From assembly GCA_037127315.1 (NCBI GenBank), contig JBBBDQ010001027.1, forward strand, positions 2,115,001-2,179,000: a stretch of DNA of 64,000 nucleotides. Reading direction: 5' to 3'. Position numbers and translations under genes: made by a program. Origin of the DNA: Ascarosepion bandense. Its lineage: Eukaryota; Mollusca; Cephalopoda; Sepiida; Sepiidae. Of the stretch, positions 32,626 through 43,195 are shown piece by piece (within the stretch, counting starts at the first letter, position 1; every line of letters starts with the position of its first letter). The notes beneath the pieces are model-generated. The model did no database searches. It worked only from the letters and a program-made list of their open reading frames with translations, and was not told the origin of the DNA.

Positions 32626-33425
32626 TCCTTTGTTGATAGTATCCGAAATTGTTCTTCTTCTTCAGGCGAGTTCATGTGTTCCTTTGATGTGTGTTTTTTT
32701 TATTTACTTTTGTCCCTCTGTTGGCGACAATCAATATTTGCTGTGATTTACTTTATCTCAGTTCCTTATCTTCCCCTCGTAGTCCTGAATCGGAATTTGA
32801 TGAAATTTGCAAGGTCGTCTGTTGAATTTAGTTTTGATAATATCATGTATCGACAGATTGACGAGGTTGCTATGGGCTTTTCTTTTGGATCCATTACTGG
32901 CTAATATTTATGTGGGCTTACTTGAAAAGAGAATACGTCGGAGTACACTTCATCCTCAACTGTATTGTCGATACGTTGACGATAATTGTCTTCATCCATC
33001 TCTGAGGTTTACAGTTGAGAAAGAGTCGAATTCTCAACTGACATTTTTGGCCTGTTATATCGGACACCAACAGTTTTTCTCGCGTTAGTTTATAGGAAAC
33101 CTACATTTGTGGGGTTATATACGCGCTGGGATTCCTTTTGTCTGTGGATGCGTAAGATAAAACTTATTAAATCCTTAATTCATAGGGCGTTAATGATCTG
33201 TTCGGAGGATTTTCTAGACGATGAAATTAATTTTGTTGCGGAAACCTTATGCGGTGTGGGGTACCCCCATATTCTGTTTCATTCTGTCATTCGTAACCAG
33301 ATTGCTGAGTTCAGAGAAGTCAAACCGATTATAATTAAAAAAATGCCCGGTTTATCTGAGATTTCCGTGGATCGAAGCTGACTGTGAAAGATTTCATCTA
33401 GTGTTCGTGCTTTGTTATTTTTCGG
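32626..33425 (+). pseudogene. Penelope-like reverse transcriptase, catalytic and C-terminal part
   Basis: In shifting frames: SFDNIMYRQIDEVAMGFSFG (about 32830-32890), LANIYVGLLEKRIRRS, then CRYVDDN carrying the catalytic YVDD box (about 32970-32985), SQLTFLACYIG, and a YRKPTFVGLYTRWDS-like block (about 33088-33130). HRALMICSEDFLDDEINFV and LCGVGYPHILFHSVIRNQI follow. These motifs in this order identify a Penelope-like element. Frameshifts at about 32885, 33085 and elsewhere, and the SINE insertion, make it a pseudogene. No GIY-YIG endonuclease domain is recognisable downstream. Confidence 0.85.
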
Positions 33426-33439
33426 CTGAGGTTCGAGTG

Positions 33440-33635
33440 ATGTGTCATACATATACAATCACCCGGTTTACACTCCTCCCACGTCTGTTGAACAGGTGAA
33501 GAAACGCACCCCTTGTTCCCTGCTTAGGATATGGTTTCCGGTTTTCTCTTTTCCAATCTTGTCACTCTTACGTAGCCCCCTGCACATCAGTGGCGTTACC
33601 GCCTTTCTCGGGGTGATATGATAAAAAAAAAAATA
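33440..33635 (+). mobile_element. LINE-type 3' tail variant, copy 1
   Basis: CACCCGGTTTACACTCC, CCTTGTTCCCTGCTTAGGAT, TTTCCGGTTTTCTCTTTTCC and TGCACATCAGTGGCGTTACC end in CTCGGGGTGATATGA and poly-A. A near-identical copy is at 51660-51835. The final block resembles the Jockey/CR1-like LINE tail although the upstream part differs. Confidence 0.65.
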
Positions 33636-34534
33636 CCCGCCCTATTTTCTGTTCTAGTCTCAAGGACGTTCTCTCCCTTCATCAAGTAAATAATTACAGG
33701 GGTTTTATATGAGCATTACGGAACACATTAGAGGGCCGATTAAAGGGATTGTATTAAGCATTTATTTGCATATAAATCTTTACTTGGCCACCTACTTGTT
33801 TGTAAGTACGTAAATATTTACATGAACATACACCCAAATATATTTTAAACATATACTATTAAATATAAGAGGCAATTCATGTTTATTATGTTTAATATTG
33901 AGCTTATGTATATGTTTAGAAAACTATCTACTGTCTCGATACAATATATATATATATATCTATATCTATATATCTATATATCTATATATATATATATATA
34001 TATAATGGATGCTATTACAAATTATGTCGGAAAATATAAACTTTCGTAAAATATATATACACTTCACATATACACGTATACACACAATCACACACCTATA
34101 AGACTATGTAGATATATATTAATTAATGCTTAAATGGCTAATTATATTTATATATGCACACACACACACATACACACACACACACATATATATATATAAA
34201 TGTACCTATACACGTGTATATAAAAAACACATGCATATGTATATGTACATATATATTATTTATTATTTAAACAGCTAAATGTATATATACACACGCAAAA
34301 ACACACACACACAGACACACACACACACATCCAACGAATGGTACCAATTTGGTTTTAAACTGCACGGCCTTCTACACCGTACCCACTCCATGAAAGGCAA
34401 TGTTTATTAAATGAAGAGAGGCTGAATGACACACGTATGTCACTAAATGATCCTGCACGCCAATTTTCGATAATAAACGTATAAAATAAATGCTCTTTTG
34501 ACAATCTTTATATTAGTTTTCTAAACGTGACATA
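33636..34534. other. Microsatellite-rich stretch, no gene
   Basis: Contains AT-rich runs (33940-34005), CA runs (34160-34185, 34300-34330) and a partial copy of repeat B (33850-33905). Confidence 0.45.
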
Positions 34535-34766
34535 TGGAATTGTGATGGGGAAGCCACAGCGATGCCATCAAGATTTTGCGGATATATTTTCTAAGTGGTA
34601 ATAAACGTAATAGCCACTGAAACAAGAGACAGTGTAATTATCGACGTCTACAAACATTATTCACTTCCACCTCCAAAAATAGGAGCCACATTTATCGAGA
34701 AACTGATGTTGCCAAGAAGACACAGGCTGATTTTTCATGACAAATTGAGAAATAGAGAAACACAAA

Positions 34767-34899
34767 ACTAAGGCATTGTCATGAGTTCACCTATCATGCT
34801 AACGTTATAAGAATTTTATTTTCCAGACTAAAAAAAAAACTAAGGCATTGTCATGAGTTCACCTATATTGCTAACGTTATAAGAATTTTATATTCTAGA

Positions 34900-34932
<33 letters not shown>

Positions 34933-34935
34933 GAA
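34767..34935. repeat. Tandem 72-bp duplication with poly-A
   Basis: AACTAAGGCATTGTCATGAG, TTCACCTAT, GCTAACGTTATAAGAATTTT and an A run occur at 34767-34838 and again at 34839-34930, the second ending in about 28 A residues. This may be a duplicated 3' end of a retroposed sequence. Confidence 0.6.
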
Positions 34936-34994
34936 ATAAAAACACCGTAAATTAAGAATATATATACACAAACCTGTAAAAGTAGATATATAGT

Positions 34995-35745
34995 TATTCA
35001 GTCAGTTAAATGCCATACGTGATAGATGCTTTCGATAGATGCTTTTAGATCTGTGACTCACGAGGCAAGATTTTACGGAAGTGGGTTACCATTTTTTTAT
35101 AGGTGAACTGGTTACCAACCAACGTTATACAACCCAGTCTGTCCTGCATTTAATCCACACGTAATACATATATGGTCGATTTTGACTCATTCAATCCATG
35201 GATGACTAGTAAGAAGTTTTTCTTGGAGTACATTGCTATTTCTTTCTGCGGTAGACTGGTTGCCAACCAAGGCTATAGAATCTGTCCAGCTGTTTAACCC
35301 ATACGTGATATACGCTGAGGATATAATGTTTCTTTTGATCCATGACTAACTAGAAGGAGGTTTAGTCGCAATAGAATTGCATTTCTTTTTGCGGTAGACT
35401 GGTTGACAACCAAGGCTGCTATAGAACCCAATCTGTTTTGATAGTCAACCCATACGTGATACACCCATGGGCGATAGGGTCTCTTTCTATCAATGACTGA
35501 ATAGGCAGAAGTTTTTTTCCTGTAGTAAGTTGCAATTTCTTTCTGTGGTAGACTGGTTGCCAACCAAGGCTACAGAACCCAATCTACCCTGCTATTCAAT
35601 CCGTAGCTGGAGGGAGAAGATAGGAATTAATACCTTTCCCAAGTAAAATTTTACGTAAGTGAATGTAATAAATTGTAATGGGAATTGAACCCGACTCTCC
35701 GATTTCGCATTCCGAGCTGATATCCATTACACCACAACGCACATG
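34995..35745 (-). mobile_element. SINE with tandemly repeated 3' portion
   Basis: The head is near 35740 on the minus strand (GGTGTAATGGATATCAGC, GTTCAATTCCC). Four successive copies of the SINE body follow, at about 35745-35460, 35460-35300, 35300-35165 and 35165-34995. The junctions read (A)TCACGTATGGGTT(A/G)A (degenerate at the third), where the 3' part (...TCACGTATGG) and body part (TATGGGTTAAAT...) of the SINE overlap by TATGG. No palindromic linker is present here. Confidence 0.75.
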
Positions 35746-35795
35746 CCATGTATACAATATGTCCACTGAATCTCACCCCTCTAGACAGCTTTTTC

Positions 35796-35830
<35 letters not shown>

Positions 35831-35934
35831 ACACTTATATACATATATATGTAAAAATATACTCAGTTATGATTTGAGATTAAGGACAGAATGGTTAAAT
35901 AAAATAAAGACAAGAGGAAAACTGTATTTTAAAT

Positions 35935-35985
35935 CGCCTACGCGTTTCGTCCTGTGCTTGACTTTATCAAGGCAAAAAGACGAAA
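35935..35985 (-). ncRNA. Hammerhead-like motif, altered core
   Basis: The minus strand reads GCCTTGATAAAGTCAAGC, then ACAGGACGAAACGCGTAGGC. Stem II GTC/GAC, a palindromic ACGCGT as stem III, and stem I GCC/GGC are present with a GTA cleavage triplet. The CTGATGA core is TTGATAA, which argues against activity. Confidence 0.35.
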
Positions 35986-36081
35986 TGAGCTTTATTCTAA
36001 ATTACGTATCTATAAACTTACAGTGTTGGCAACCACAAAGACGCTCACAAATCATTTCAAAAGATTAACAGAATATTTTAG

Positions 36082-36238
36082 TTTTAGAATTCCTTCATGT
36101 GGAGTGCAAAGTCACGAGATGTTAAAATGAAGGGAATTCAACCGTTTTCTTTGAAACTTATTATTATGTATGCTAGTCTGTTTTAGAAGTCCTTCCTTTG
36201 TAGTGCAAACATTTTAACATCTCGTGACTTTGCACTAC
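36082..36238. repeat. Foldback repeat with 26-bp perfect arms
   Basis: AGTGCAAAGTCACGAGATG plus TTAAAATG (36102-36128) is the exact complement of CATTTTAACATCTCGTGAC plus TTTGCACT (36210-36236). TTTTAGAATTCCTTC and TTTTAGAAGTCCTTC also occur as direct repeats preceding each GTGCAAA. Confidence 0.8.
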
Positions 36239-36261
36239 ACATATTCTTATAGCATATTGCA

Positions 36262-36304
36262 ACTCAAAAGCTATAAAGTTTCGGCGCTAAAACACCATCA
36301 TCAG
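36262..36304 (-). ncRNA. Hammerhead-like motif
   Basis: The minus strand has CTGATGA (36304-36298), one U, then stem GGTG/CGCC, and GAAAC. The extra U after CTGATGA and the GG...CC stem are the same as in the candidate at 27822-27869, suggesting one family. A long possible stem III uses TATAGC/GCTATA. Stem I was not found. Confidence 0.4.
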
Positions 36305-36545
36305 ACAGTTAAATGTTAATTTACTTGGTAATACAAGTATATTTCAAAAAACGAGAAAAATAAATAGAAACATGAGAATAAAGAGGTCATCCAATGAGAT
36401 GAGTTAAGTTGGATTGGGAGATTATGACATTTTAAAGAATGGTGTGTGTAAGACTCATAGACAGTAGTGTTTCAATTTTTGCCACAGAAAGTCAGATATG
36501 TCAAACATTTTAAACCTGAAAAAAGAGAAAAAGATAAAGGAGAAA
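36305..36545. other. Unassigned sequence
   Basis: A-rich unassigned sequence leading into the next LINE fragment. Confidence 0.35.
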
Positions 36546-37005
36546 ACTTCTACAAATACTTTCACGGCTTCTGCTCCGATGAACTTAGCTCACTGGTGCC
36601 CCCATATATGAATTTAATCATACGACAAGATTAGAAACTAGGTCCCACACTTTTATTGTGAAACCAATAAAATGTAAACGCAAATTTTACTCCAACAGCT
36701 TCTTCTCTCGCACTTCCCGCCTGTGGAATTCCTTTCCATTTACTTGCTTCCCCGAAAGCAACAATCTTCAAGAATTCAAATGTAAAGTCAATAGTCATCT
36801 TCTATCTCACTAACCTGCTTCCTCACTCTCATGCTCCTTTCTCCGTCCACTTCACTCTCATCAGTATTCTCTTCCTTCTCATACTCTCTTCCTGACACAT
36901 CCCTGTAACCTGTCACTATTTCTCATAAAGTTCCTCCTATGTAACCCCCTGCACAACAGTGGCGGTAAAATGCCTTGCTTGGGGCGATATGATTATATAA
37001 AAAAG
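36546..37005 (+). pseudogene. LINE ORF2 end and 3' UTR
   Basis: It starts at the FYKYFHGFCSDELSSLVP segment, continues with an NHTTRLETRSHTFIVKPIKC-like segment and the FFSRTSRLWNS-type end. The 3' UTR finishes with TGCCTTGCTTGGGGCGATAT. It is 5'-truncated and followed by three linker units. Confidence 0.8.
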
Positions 37006-37597
37006 TTCTATACATTTATATTCCAGAGAATGTAAATAAATCTAAAAGACATGCATGTGTAACTAATCAGTATTTTATTGATTGATTGCTTCCTTTTTTA
37101 CGGCTTATCAACAAACAAGAATTTATGTGGATAAAAAGTGGGGGATCAATTCTGTATTACAATCAATATATAAACGGATCACTCACTTTATGGCCATGAT
37201 TGTTTCTATACATTTATATTCCAGAGAATGTAAATAAATCTAAAAGACTTGCATGTGTAGCTAATCAGTATTTTATTGATTGATTGCTTCCTTTTCTAAG
37301 GCTTATCAAAAAACAAGAATTTATGTGGACAGAAAGTGGGGGGTCAATTCTATATTCCCATCAATATATAACCTGATCCCTCACTTTATGGTCATGCTTG
37401 TTTCTTTACATTTATATTCCAGAGAATCTAAATAAATCTAAACGACATGAATGTGTAACTAATCAGTATTCATCGGCTGATTGATTCATTTTTTACGGCT
37501 TATCAACGGACAAAAAATTATTATGTTAATATAAAGTGGCGTTTCAATTTTTTATTACAATCCATACATATAAATTGATCCCTCACTTTATGGCCAC
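37006..37597 (+). repeat. Three tandem palindromic linker units (~195 bp)
   Basis: Units start at about 37009, 37204 and 37401. Each has CATTTATATTCCAGAGAAT, GACATGCATGTG or a variant, GGCTTATCAA, and the palindrome GTGGGGGATCAATTC...CTGATCCCTCAC with drift between copies. The array sits between the LINE terminus at 37005 and another LINE terminus at 37598. Confidence 0.85.
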
Positions 37598-37735
37598 AGT
37601 TATCCTTCTCTTACCCACTTTCTGACAACCCCCTATAACCTGTTACTCCTTCTCATAACTTTCCTTCTATGTAACCCCCTGCACAACAGTGGCAGTAAAA
37701 TTCCTTGCTTGGGGCGATATGATTATAAAAAAAAT
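37598..37735 (+). mobile_element. LINE 3' terminus after linker array
   Basis: TTTCTGACAACCCCCTATAA, TGCACAACAGTGGCAGTAAA, TTGCTTGGGGCGATATGATT, then A-rich. Only the terminal part is present. Confidence 0.8.
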
Positions 37736-37739
37736 AGCT

Positions 37740-38051
37740 ATCTTCCTTTAAAGCTTCTTGTCAAGTTCATCCGTTTTAAACATGAATACAAAACAAATGG
37801 AACATGTTTTTTCTTTTTTATAGAATCTGATCAATATAATTTTATTTTTAAAGGGTATTTGTATTAAATACCGAATTCAGAAGGATAAAATAATTACAAT
37901 CGCCATAAAGCAAAATTATTTTATAGTTTCTGTGGATGGAGAATAATTCTGGAGTGCATCAATTTTATAAATATAATAAATTCTATAAGCATTACTTGCA
38001 AATATCTGAAAATATTAAGTGGAGGGGGTAAATAATTCTGTCCATCACTGT
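37740..38051 (-). mobile_element. Possible Tc1/mariner-like transposon end
   Basis: On the minus strand this begins TA|CAGTGATGGACAGAATTATT, resembling Tc1/mariner terminal inverted repeats that start CAGTG next to a TA target. Inside, a TGGAGAATAATTCTGGAGTG segment partly resembles the terminus. The other end and any transposase are not seen. Confidence 0.35.
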
Positions 38052-38175
38052 ATATACTGGATAAATATTACATGGGGTTACCTAGCTTTATTATCTATCT
38101 GTTTACAAAAAAAAAATAAAATAAAATACCAACAATATAAAATGTTTATATACATATATCGTGGATACATATTAT

Positions 38176-38470
38176 ATGTGGCATCACGTTGAATACACCG
38201 GTTCTCGCTCGATCACCGAAATTAAGCAGCGTTGAGCCTGGTCAGTACTTAGATGGGTAACCGCTTGGTAATACTAGGTGCTGTAAGCGTTTAGTGACAG
38301 ATGTGCGTTGTGGTGCAGTGGATATTGGCTCGGAGAGAGAAATTGGTGAGCCGAGTTCAAATTCTTGTTGAATACCCTGCATTCACTTAAGCACTGGTAC
38401 CCTTGGGAAAGGCATTAATCCGTCCCTTCACTCCAGTTAAGGGTTAAATAACTGGGTAGGACTTGGGGAC
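38176..38470 (+). mobile_element. Composite SINE: 5S rRNA-like head joined to tRNA-like SINE
   Basis: 38181-38291 matches animal 5S rRNA: TTGAATACACCGGTTCTCG, GATCACCGAAATTAAGCAGC, TTAGATGGGTAACCGC, ATACTAGGTGCTGTAAGC. About 20 bp later comes the tRNA-like head GTGGTGCAGTGGATATTGG, GAGCCGAGTTCAAATTC and then the main SINE body (CTTGGGAAAGGCATTAATCC). The first ~10 nt of 5S and its usual flanks are lost, so it is not a functional 5S gene. Confidence 0.7.
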
Positions 38471-38489
38471 CCTGCCCTTAAAAACAAAT

Positions 38490-38670
38490 ACCAATGAATC
38501 TTGATACTCGAAAAGAAAAAAAAAAGTATTACTAGACACAAAAACTTATGTAAAAACAACAATACATTGTTGAAAGAAAAAAGGTATTACCAGAAATAAA
38601 ATAAAAAATTAGTTGGCAATAAATGACCCACCGAGGTGTTGATATGCCATAAAAACAAAGCAACCAACAT
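38490..38670 (+). repeat. Repeat D tail fragment
   Basis: An A-rich segment ending AATAAATGACCCACCGAGG...TTGATATGCC, shared with 10950-11030 and 59180-59215. Confidence 0.5.
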
Positions 38671-39040
38671 ATATGTATTATTTTCCTTAAAAAGTATCCC
38701 TGGTGAGTTTTTTTTTAATTTTTTTTATTAATGTTGTATTTTGGCTCTGATTACCTCCTGGTAGCTCAATGGAGCCGAGGTAGCGTGCGCATATATATTG
38801 GTCCAAGCGCCTCCTGTTGTGTGGAGAGAAGACTTCGTGCCTCGAAAAAGAAGGAAATGGTCGTCACTATGAATAAACGTTCATACACGCTTTTAATAAA
38901 AATGAACTTAACCGATATCCTGTCACAAATTTTTTAAGAATCGCAACATCCTCGCTTGCAAATGGCAATATCTATTGATTTTACTAGAATCCAATTCTCG
39001 TTCCTTTTTGTGTTCTCGCGATAGTAAATTACCACACGCA
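38671..39040. other. No gene recognised
   Basis: Includes TGGTAGCTCAATGGAGCC, slightly A-box-like, but no B box follows. Unassigned. Confidence 0.3.
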
Positions 39041-39094
<54 letters not shown>

Positions 39095-39158
39095 GAACAC
39101 GTTATTTTTTATTATTTACACATTCTGCAAAAAACAAAAAGCAAATCAAAATCATGTA

Positions 39159-39193
<35 letters not shown>
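39041..39193. repeat. (CA)n and (ATT)n microsatellites
   Basis: (CA)n at 39041-39088 and (ATT)n at 39160-39193. The second run ends exactly at the Helitron insertion site. Confidence 0.9.
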
Positions 39194-39194
<1 letters not shown>

Positions 39195-39233
39195 CTAAAC
39201 TTATTTATAAATGGAACTTTGTCTGTGTGTGTG

Positions 39234-39274
<41 letters not shown>

Positions 39275-39960
39275 GTTACGTATAGCCTCCGAAACGGCTG
39301 AACCGATTTTCTTGAAAATTTACACAGTTGTACTATAAGCGTCTGCGAGTGTTCTTAGCTAGGTTTTGTGTCGAGGTACCCCCGATAAATATCGAAAATC
39401 GATAATCTAAAAAATCGGGTTATAGAAGGAGTGGTCCGATTTTAATCAAATTTGATACTCATAGACAAAGATATAAGAAACGATATTCAGATGTTTCAAG
39501 GTTGCAGTTCCTACAATAGTGCAGAAAATCAATAATATATATCTATAGATAGATAGATAGATAGATAGATATTAGACAAGATGTTTGTGTGTCTGTCTGT
39601 TTATCTGCCTGTATGTCTGTATTTTTTCAGCACTTTTATTTTAGTTTTTGCTTTGGGTTTGGCCCTAAGTAGGTATAATTGTAGTTCTTAGTCTCAGCCA
39701 TGATACCACTTACTCAGAGGACTTATTTAGCCTTCAAAATTCAGTTTACGACGAAAAAAACTTATTTGATATCGATACCAGGAAATCAAAATTTGACTCA
39801 CATCCATTCATTTTTCTTTCAGTCTACGGTTTCGCTTTAACTGGAAACAACTATTGCTTTTTAGTCGTTCGTGCCAACGTCGAAAGAGTCTGAGCTCCAG
39901 GACCATGGATTAGTTTTAAAGCTTTCATTTCACCCGTGCAACGCCGGGCTATACTGCTAG
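39194..39960 (+). mobile_element. Non-autonomous Helitron-like element, reference copy
   Basis: Termini are exact: ...TTA|TCTAAACTTATTTATAAATG at the 5' end and CGCCGGGCTATACTGCTAG|T at the 3' end. It is 767 bp, with CCCGTGCAACGCCGGG forming the subterminal stem. The flanking repeat G is split by the element with no extra duplicated bases, as Helitron insertion predicts. Confidence 0.8.
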
Positions 39961-40070
39961 TTTTCTTAATACTTCGATTATTAGCCATGGTCAAACTAGC
40001 TACAAGTATGTTGAAAATCTAAGGCTGGCTGTGATGTGATTTCATTTGTTTTTTCTTTCTTTCGTAACAT
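39961..40070. repeat. Dispersed repeat G, second copy
   Basis: Matches 29680-29770, beginning just after the Helitron 3' end. Confidence 0.5.
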
Positions 40071-40160
40071 CGCTAGCATTCTTCTTCTCCTATGTGCCCT
40101 GTCCCTTCAGGACGTAGGCTATCATGGCTTTCCACATTTCCCTATCCCTGGTGGCTCTGA
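40071..40160 (-). mobile_element. RTE 3' end fragment
   Basis: The minus strand reads RATRDREMWKAMIAYVLKGQ from about 40155 down to 40085, then GCACATAGGAGAAG. It is the terminal ~90 bp of the RTE. Confidence 0.75.
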
Positions 40161-40275
40161 GCACATTTTAAGTGTTTGGGTATCAATGACGCCAGTACAG
40201 TGGATTTGGAATATATTGGATGAGTCTAATGGTGATTACGAAAATATGGAAGCTCGTCCTCGTTTTCGTCCGCCA
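40160..40275 (+). repeat. Dispersed repeat A, third copy
   Basis: AAGTGTTTGGGTATCAATGA, TGGATTTGGAATATATTGGA and LDESNGDYENME, matching 430-500 and, inverted, 2110-2190. Confidence 0.5.
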
Positions 40276-40457
40276 TATTCTTGTGATTTGCTTCTAATGA
40301 AGTCAGGACGCAGCGATCATTATTCTTTGTCTCTCTTTTCCGTGTTAACTTCATTGTTTTGAACTTTTTTGCCTCATTACTGTTGCTTTGCCTGCTTTTG
40401 TCTTGCATTTATTGTTTGCTTTGTTTTATATTTACTCTGTTATTTTCTTTCCTTTTC

Positions 40458-40765
40458 TATTTTTTATTGCTAACTGATATAACTCGGAACGACAAACTGG
40501 GGTACAGAGTTCGAATCCTAGTTAAATTGCTTGCATTCATTTACGCCCAAATACTCTTTTGAAAGATATTAATCCATCTCTTCCCTCTAGTTATGGGTTA
40601 AATAATAGGATAGACTGGGTTTTATAGCCTTGGCTGGCAGCCAGTCTAGAGCAGAAAGTAATTGCAACCTACTGTGGGATAATCTTCTTCTCAGTAAGTC
40701 ATGTCTCTTTCGAGACATGATCACACAAATCGTGTATCACGTATGATACTTAACTGACTGAATTA
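40458..40765 (+). mobile_element. tRNA-derived SINE, nearly full length
   Basis: It starts within the tRNA-like head (TAACTCGGAACGACAAACTG, GAGTTCGAATCC) and runs through GTTATGGGTTAAATAATAGG and CTTTCGAGACATGATC to ACTTAACTGACTGAATTAAA. It joins an RTE fragment directly. Confidence 0.8.
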
Positions 40766-41060
40766 AAGGAATTAATATTGAGCATCAGAAAGAGACAACT
40801 AAAGTTCCTGGGGCATGCAATTAAGAAGGAGGGCCTGGAGAACCTGATACTAACCAGCCAGATAGAGGGAAAAGAGAGAGAGAAAGCGGGGTGGGGGAAG
40901 CAGCGGATAACATATTTGAAGGCCCTGAGCAGGTGGATGACAAAACGGGGGTTGAGTGGTGTTGCAGGAGAAAACGTGTTAAGAGCCACCAGGGATAGGT
41001 AGACGTGAAGAGCCATGATCGCCTAAGTCATGAAAAGACAAGGCACATAGAAGAAGAACA
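40766..41060 (+). pseudogene. RTE-type LINE C-terminus
   Basis: A frame open at 40778-41002 reads [51 protein letters not shown] and VLRATRDR. It ends in a diverged terminus GGCACATAGAAGAAG. It is followed by the hairpin-linker array. Confidence 0.8.
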
Positions 41061-41615
41061 TATATACCAACTGTTTATAAGAAATTATAATGTGGATATA
41101 AAATGGGGGATCAATTCCATATAACAATCTATATATAAACTGATCCCTCATTTTGTGGCCATGGTAGTTTCTATACATTTATATTCTAGATTTATGGGCT
41201 TGAGCTAGTGGATGGCAGAGCGGGGTTTGGGTGGTGTAACAGGAGAAGGCATGCTAAGTGGCACTAGGGATAGGGAAACGTTTAAGGCTATGATCGCCTA
41301 AGTCCCGAAAGGACAAGGCACATAGAAGAAGAATATATATGCCAACTGTTTATAAGAAATTATAATGTGGATATAAAATGGGGGATCAATTCTATATAAT
41401 AATCAATATATTAACTAATCCCTCATTTTGTAATCATGCTAGTTTCTATAGATCTATATTCTAGATTTATGGGCTTGAGCTAGTGGATGGCAGAGCTGGA
41501 TTTGGGTGGTGTTACAGGAGAAAGCGTGCTAAGAGCCACCAGGGATAGGTAGATGTGGAAAGCCATGATCACTTACGTCCTGAAAGGACAGGGCACATAG
41601 AAGAAGAATTACTGT
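41061..41615 (+). repeat. Tandem RTE 3' ends separated by palindromic linkers
   Basis: Linker 1 (palindrome 41100-41153), RTE 3' end (about 41205-41330), linker 2 (palindrome 41375-41430), RTE 3' end (about 41475-41610). This is the same organisation as 20971-21515, with about 270-bp units. Confidence 0.8.
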
Positions 41616-43195
41616 ACAATTTTTAATGTTATCATCAATATTATTGTCATTATTATTATTGTTATTATTATTTTAGTGAACTGATAAATAAGTTTGTACT
41701 TATTTAAATATGTTAAATAAAAGAGAACTAAAATGTCTGGTAAAGTAAGAAACAGGCTGGAGCTGACTAAAGCTCACGTGTATACAACCCAATACAACAA
41801 TATGGAGTCGTTGATAGCCACTGGGATGAACCAGAATTCGTTGAGACTTGGATCCGGTGTTTTTCAGCCCAAACTAGGTTAAATAAATTAGAAAACGTCA
41901 AGGCATATGCTTCTGTGGGTTGTAAAGCTATAATTAAAATTTAGGTTATGGCAGACCCCCAAACAATTGGTGAATTTGACTTTCGTCCAAATATATCTAA
42001 AAGGAAGTTTACGATCTAAAAAAAAAACTTGTCATGGAGGAAAAAACTAAATGTTCATTAAATAGTAACAAGATGAATGAATCATGCAATATATTTGCAG
42101 GTAAGAAATGTATGACTTAGGCCGGAAATATGCGAGATTTATATATCCATAAGTCCCGCTTGTGAAGGCAAAGCAATAATCCCATTAGAGATTGTAAGTC
42201 AAATGATTGACTTATGAATCCGGATTTTACCCAGAGTGTTCAGGATCTCATTTTTTTTTAGTGTCAGCACCCTGGAGAAATTTCAAGCAAACCAAAAAGC
42301 ATGAAGCTTTGGGGAGATGGTTAATGTTTCTTTGATTCGGCCTTGTGTCAGACATAACCGAACTCCCTACAGCTTACAAGTTTTATAAAGAATTATCATC
42401 ATCAGAATTATCAGGTTTTCATCAGAAGTTTGGTTGTCGGCAGGATGGAATGTGTAGAATTGTGTCAGAATAAAACTATACATTTTGCATTTTAAAATAG
42501 AAATTTATTAAAAAAATTGAATAACAGGAATTCGTAGAAATTAATGTTCAGTTAGAAGGTTAAGGTATCAAGATTTGTAGAAAATGTTAACAGTAGTAAT
42601 TGTTGAAAAAAGATATGCGTACGTCGTATGTATGTGTTTTGTAGGAATGCCTTTGGATGGGGAAGAAGAAGTAAAATGAATAAGCACGCGAGAAGGAAAG
42701 AGAAAGTTATATTTTAGCTTGTCGTCTATGCTACTTCTATGTGTGACTGTCTTGACTGACGCCAATGTCATTTATAAAATCCTTTTTTTGCACTGGATCA
42801 CTGAGTTCCTTTAGTCTTGCAAGTCGCTTCCATTACTCAAAAATCGATTTAAAAACCTACTTGTGAAATTTGGTTTCGACTTTTTCTTTAAGCGCATGGT
42901 CAATCCTTTTTCTATTTGGGAAAAGGCAGGATGTCACACGTCATTGTGAATTTTTGTAAAAGTGAAGAAGGTTGATTTTAATTCTTAATTTCTTATCCCT
43001 ACAGGCAATCAGGGATCTACTTGGTTTAATCTTCACTAGGAACACTCTTTAGTACAAACCATCTATAGGGACCCATTAGCCTGTAGATCTTTACATATTT
43101 CTCTACAGTTGTTCGTGAGATGTGTTTTTAGTGATTTAGTGCGGTAGAAGCAAGACAGAATAGGAAAGAAAAGAAGTGACAAAATAACGGTGACA
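41616..43195. other. Long low-repeat stretch, no gene identified
   Basis: This is among the least repetitive parts of the window. A short coding-like frame after 41731 reads MSGKVRNRLELTKAHVYTTQ and MNQNSLRLGSGVFQPK, then stops. It is not recognised and has no clear splice structure. It may be a degraded gene or transposon fragment. Confidence 0.3.

Noticed and set aside
38181..38291. Functional 5S rRNA gene
   Set aside because: The first bases and internal positions are changed, there is no T-run terminator directly after, and it is fused to a SINE.
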